Position numbers and translations under genes: made by a program. 64,000 bases of DNA. Origin: Arthrobacter frigidicola (GTDB taxonomy: Bacteria; Actinomycetota; Actinomycetes; Actinomycetales; Micrococcaceae). Positions 59,401-64,000 of the stretch are shown here, in pieces. The stretch lies in NCBI GenBank assembly GCA_003602285.1, contig QZVU01000003.1, positions 434,001 to 498,000 of the forward strand, written 5' to 3'. Numbering within the stretch: position 1 is the stretch's first letter; each line of letters starts with the position of its first letter. The notes below the pieces were generated by a model that saw nothing but the letters and a program-made list of their open reading frames with translations, searched no databases and was not told the origin of the DNA.

Positions 59401-62400
59401 CACCGTCGGGATCCTGCACGGACGCATCGTCGGGCTCGACGGGCAGGTCGAGGGCCTTCGAGCCCGCCGCACCCTGAACTGCCGCGGTGCGGTGGTCCTC
59501 CCGGGGTTCGGGGATGCGCACAACCACATGGCGTGGTTCGGGCAGTCCCTCTCCGAGCTCGACCTCAGTGGCTGCGCCACCGTCGAGGAGGTGTACGACG
59601 CCGTGGCAGCCTTCGCGTCGGGCCTGGATGCCGGGGAGTGGCTCATCGGGTCCGGCTACGACAACACGGTCCTCGGTGCCCACCCGCACCGGGAACGGCT
59701 CGACGCCGCGGCGCCGGGCCACCCGGTGTGGCTCAAGCACCGCTCCGGCCACGCGGCCACGGTGAACACCGAGGTGCTGGCCCGGGCCGGCGTGATGGAC
59801 GGATCGGCCGGGACCCCGGTCGGCGGGGAGGTCGTCCGGGACGGAAACGGACCCACCGGCGTGCTGCAGGAACAGGCCCAGAAACTGGTGACCCAGCTCG
59901 TCATCCCCTATCCGGTTGAGGCCCTGGCGGACGCCATCACCGCCGCCAGCGAACGCTACGCCGCCGAAGGACTGACCCACGTCACCGAGGCCGGCATCGG
60001 CGCGGGTTGGATCGGGCGCAGCCCGGTGGAGCTGGCCGCCTACGCCCTCGCCCGCGAGCGCGGCGGGCTGAGGACACGGGTGCAGCTGATGGCCAGCAGC
60101 GACGCGCTCCACCCGCTCACCTCCCACCGGCAGGACCGGATCACCTTCGGACTCGACCTCGGCGTGCACACAGGCTTCGGCGATGACACGCTGCGGCTGG
60201 GGCCGATGAAGATCTTCATCGACGGTTCCCTCCTCGGGCGCACCGCCGCCGTCACCGAACCCTTCTGCGGTCAGGAGCACAACACTGGAAGCCTTCAGCT
60301 CTCCCTCGGGGAGCTTACCGGCCGCATCGTCGATGCCCACTGCTCCGGTTGGACCGTCGCCGCCCATGCCATCGGCGACCGCGCCGTCGACGTCGCCCTC
60401 GACGCGTTCGAGGCCGCACAGGCCGCCCATCCGCGCCCGGGAGTGCGCCACCGGATCGAACATGCGGGCATCGTCCGGGAGGACCAGCTGGCGCGGTTCG
60501 CTGCGCTTGGCGTCACCCCGGTTCCACAGCTGCGCTTCCTTCACGAGATGGGACCGGTTCTGCTCGAGACGGTTGGCGGAGAGCGGGAGGCCCTCGTGTA
60601 CCGGCACCGTTCATTCCTTGAGGCCGGCGTGCGGGTGCCCGGCAGCTCCGACCGCCCGGTCGCAGCCGGTGCCCCGCTGCTGGGCATGCAGTCGATGGTC
60701 CAGCGCAGCACAGCAGCCGGCCGGGTGATAAGCCCCGCCGAACGGGTCGACGCCGCCACGGCCCTGCGCGCCTACACCGTGGATGCGGCGTGGATCGCTG
60801 GCGACGAGGACATCCGGGGAACCCTTGCGCCGGGGAAACTCGCCGACCTGGTCCTGCTCTCGGACCATCCGGCGGCCGTGCCCGCCGACGGGATCGGGCA
60901 GATCCAGGTGCTCGCCACCTTCGTCGGCGGCCAGTGCGTCTCTGGGGAGGACTTCGTCGCCTCCCTGGAGGTGTAGCCGTGCCGGAACCGGAGGCGGCCT
61001 CGTCCGGTGAGCCGTGGTGGAAGACCGCCGTCATCTATGAGGTGTACCCGCGCTCCTTCGCGGACGGCAACGGCGACGGCGTGGGCGACCTGCAGGGTCT
61101 CCTGGCGAGGCTGCCCTACCTCGCCTCGCTCGGAGTGGACGGCTTCTGGCTGACTCCGTTCCAAACCTCCCCCCAGGTGGACCAGGGCTACGACGTGAGC
61201 GACTACTGCGGGGTGGATCCGCTCTTCGGCACGATGGCCGACTTCGACGCGGTGCTCGACCGGGCCCACAGCCTGGGCCTGCGCGTCCTGGTCGACGTCG
61301 TCCCCAACCACTGTTCCGTGGAGCACCCCCTCTTCCAGCAGGCCCTCGCTGCGGGCCCCGGCTCGAAGGAGCGCGAGCTGTTCCACTTCGCCGACGGGCC
61401 CGCCGACGGCACTCCCCCGAACAACTGGCAGAGCGTCTTCGGCGGACGGGCCTGGACCCGCGCCGACCCGGAGTCGACGAGCGACACGCAGTGGTACCTG
61501 CACCTCTTCTCCCCTGCCCAGCCGGACTGGAACTGGCGCAACCCGGCCGTGGGCGACTACTTCGAAGAGGTGCTGCGGTTCTGGCTGGACAAGGGCGTGG
61601 ACGGGCTGCGCATCGATGTGGCACACGCCCTGTTCAAGGCCGAGGGGCTTCCCGACTCCCCCACCGGCACCCCCGTAGTGGACGGGCTCCGCTCAAACCG
61701 GCAGGTCTCCGACCAGGAGGAGGTACACGCCGTCTACCGGAGATGGCGCCGGCTCGCCGACTCCTACTCCCCGCCCCGCGTCCTGGTCGGCGAGGTCAAC
61801 CTCGATCCCCACCGCGCCGCCCGGTACACCCGGCCCGACGAACTGCACCAGGCGTTCGCCTTCGCCTTCGTCCGGCTCGGCTGGGACCCGGCCGCCTGGG
61901 CCGCCGTGGGCACCGAGCTGGAGGCGGCGAGGAAGGACCACGGCGCGGCACCGACCTGGGCACTGGAGAACCACGACGTTATCCGCGCCGCCACCCGGTT
62001 CGGCGGCGGCGGGCACGGCGCCGCGCGGGCGCGGGCGGCCCTGCTGACAATCCTGGGGCTGCCCGGCGGAGCGTACCTCTACCAGGGCCAGGAACTCGGG
62101 CTCCCGGAGGCCGAGGTGCCGCCGGCGGCACGGCGCGACCCCATGGTTGCCCGCGGCGGGATCTCCCGCGACGGCGCCCGGGTTCCGCTGCCCTGGACCG
62201 CGGACGCGGCGTCCGCCCACGGCTTCTCAATGACAGGTCCCACGGCCGAACCATGGCTGCCGCAACCACCCGGATGGGGGCAATGGGCCATCGAGGGCCA
62301 ACGGAACGACCCGGCATCCCCGCAGCAGCTGGTGGTCCGCGCCCTCGAACTCCGCAGGCGGCTGCTGGCCGAGGGCGTCCTCGACGCGGGCGACGGCGCC

Positions 62401-64000
62401 TCCTGGCACGTTGGCGACGGCGGTCTGCTGCTCTGCGAGCGCGGGCACGGCTTCGTGCTGGCCGTTGCCATGGGCGAAGCCCCCGTGCGGCTTCCCTCCG
62501 GGACGGTGCTGATCACCGCCGTTCCGCAGGTCGTCGAGGGCTGGCTTGAACCCGACAACGCGGCCTGGGTGCTCCGCGCCCGGAGCTGACCCGGCCTTCG
62601 ACCGGACCTCGGACCGCCAGGGCTGCGCTAGCCCTCGGTCGGCAGGGTTCCGGTCGGAATCGTCGACTCGTCCGGTGTGGGCCCGTCGGTCTCCCCGTCG
62701 GAGGTTGGCAGCGTCCCGGTGGGGATCGTCGACTCCTCCGGTGATGCAGAGTCCATCGGAAGCGGTGTGATGTTGCCCGTGGGCGGAACCACCGGCTCCT
62801 CGGCGGGATTGTCGCAGCCCAGAAGCGCCAGGGCACCCAGGACAACGACGACCGGAAAACTCTTCAGGGTCTTGGAATTCATGTCCGCTTCTTCCCTCGG
62901 TCCGTCCCCTTGCCTTCAACGGTAGCGAGGGGCAAATCGCTGGGAACAGCAGCGATTCGGCCCTGATCCTGCTTGGAGAAGCACCGGAATCGGAGTAAAA
63001 TGCTTCGCCGCTTCTTCCACCGCCAGTGGATCCGCATCCACCGGCTGGCCGCGGCCTTCCACTAGGATCGGACCGACGTATCCTCCAACGGGCGGAGCCT
63101 GGTCTTGAGCGTTTCCATCGGCACTTCCGGGTGGAGTTACGACCACTGGAACGATGTGCTGTACCCCGCGGGCACTCCGACAGCCCGGAGGCTGCAGTAC
63201 TACTACCAGCGGTTCAGCACCGTCGAGCTGAACGCCAGCTTCTACCGGTGGCCCCGCGAGTCGACCTTCGCCGGCTGGCGGGAGCGCCTTCCATCCGGAT
63301 TCCTTTTCTCGGTCAAGGCCCCGCGGGGACTCACCCACGCCAAGAAGCTGTACGCACCGGAGGTGTGGGTAGAGCGCATCATCCGGTGCTGGCACGAGCT
63401 GGGCGACAAGCGGGCCGTCCTTCTGGTCCAGCTCCCACCCGCGATGCAGCGCGACGACGCCCGGCTCGACTATTTTCTGGCGCTGCTGCCGGACTGGATC
63501 CGGGTTGCCGTCGAGTTCCGGCACCCGAGCTGGGAGACGGAGGAGGTCTATTCGCTGCTAGAACGCCACGGTGCGGCCTACTGCGTGATGAGCGGCGCCA
63601 ACCTGCCGTGCGTCCTGCGTGCCACCGCGCCGTTCGTGTACCTGCGGATGCACGGCCCGGATACCCATCATCTGTACGGCGGGTTCTACAGCGACGCGGA
63701 TCTGCACTGGTGGGCGGACCGGATCCGTGAGTGGCAGGGCGCCGGGAAGGATGTGTTCGTTTACTTCAACAACGACGGCGGCGGCAACGCGGTGCGCAAT
63801 GCCGACACGTTGCGGGCGATCCTGGGCGGGGGCTGATGGCGCGCCCCGGCCTTCGGCGCGAACCCGGCCCGGGGCAGAAATTGCTCCATCCCTCGCGCGG
63901 GTTCCGTTTAGGGTAAGCACCATGACCAATTCTGCTGAGAACGGACCCGACGCCAACCACCAGCGCCCGGATGGAGTCGACGACGCCACCGTCGAGGCCC

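Overview
The window is chromosomal DNA of a very high-GC Gram-positive bacterium. Gene content, Shine-Dalgarno (SD) usage with frequent GTG starts and ATGA/GTGA couplings, lipobox substrate-binding proteins, LacI/ROK/GntR-FCD/TetR regulators and a gamma-butyrolactone-receptor-like TetR point to an actinobacterium, most likely an Arthrobacter-like member of the Micrococcaceae; the genus is inferred. About 59 protein genes are supported, two of them cut by the window edges. I see no tRNA, rRNA, CRISPR array, insertion sequence or prophage gene. It reads as accessory and metabolic chromosome, not a mobile island.

Layout. 0-9.4 kb: CPBP membrane protease with a Pro/Gln repeat tail (5' cut), pentapeptide-repeat protein, amino-acid permease, a glutaminase-STAS-cNMP-binding fusion, a short-chain reductase, an MFS exporter with its ArsR repressor, and a GT87-type membrane glycosyltransferase. 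9.8-17.1 kb: signalling block with two paralogous LOV-GGDEF-EAL proteins around a flotillin-like SPFH protein, then a ScbR/ArpA-like TetR regulator with a coupled mini-ORF. 17.3-25.8 kb: UPF0303 protein, several small proteins, a GH1 beta-glucosidase plus LacI pair with an obvious operator, a coiled-coil protein, a PLP decarboxylase and a double-hotdog thioesterase. 25.8-32 kb: aldo-keto reductase, DJ-1/PfpI protein, then a nitrilase divergent from a micro-protein/NCS1 permease/Zn-alcohol dehydrogenase/TetR cluster.

32-38 kb is a sugar-uptake unit (GH13 alpha-glucosidase and a binding protein with two permeases) divergent from a ROK repressor, with near-identical 14-bp boxes mirrored in the two promoters. 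38-44 kb holds a flavin monooxygenase-like protein, gluconokinase, potassium channel, lipoprotein, ECF sigma factor, GAF histidine kinase and universal stress protein. 44-50 kb is a tripartite tricarboxylate transporter (tctCBA) divergent from its CitA/CitB-type two-component system. 50-54 kb has an MFS protein, a small membrane protein and a FUSC-type protein. 53.5-62.6 kb is one catabolic locus: FCD-type GntR plus a soluble Cache-domain protein, divergent from a Pot-type ABC transporter, a YtcJ-like amidohydrolase and a second GH13 enzyme. The window ends with a lipoprotein, a DUF72 protein and the 5' end of another gene.

Two themes cut across the window. First, many intergenic gaps carry contiguous 13-27 bp tandem repeats, some running into the last codons of a gene, and a REP-like composite element occurs twice around the amino-acid permease. 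Second, several promoters show clear, testable operators (ArsR, LacI, ROK, CRP-like, and a gamma-butyrolactone-receptor-type palindrome). The most interesting locus is the pair of putative blue-light-controlled c-di-GMP enzymes flanking the flotillin gene.
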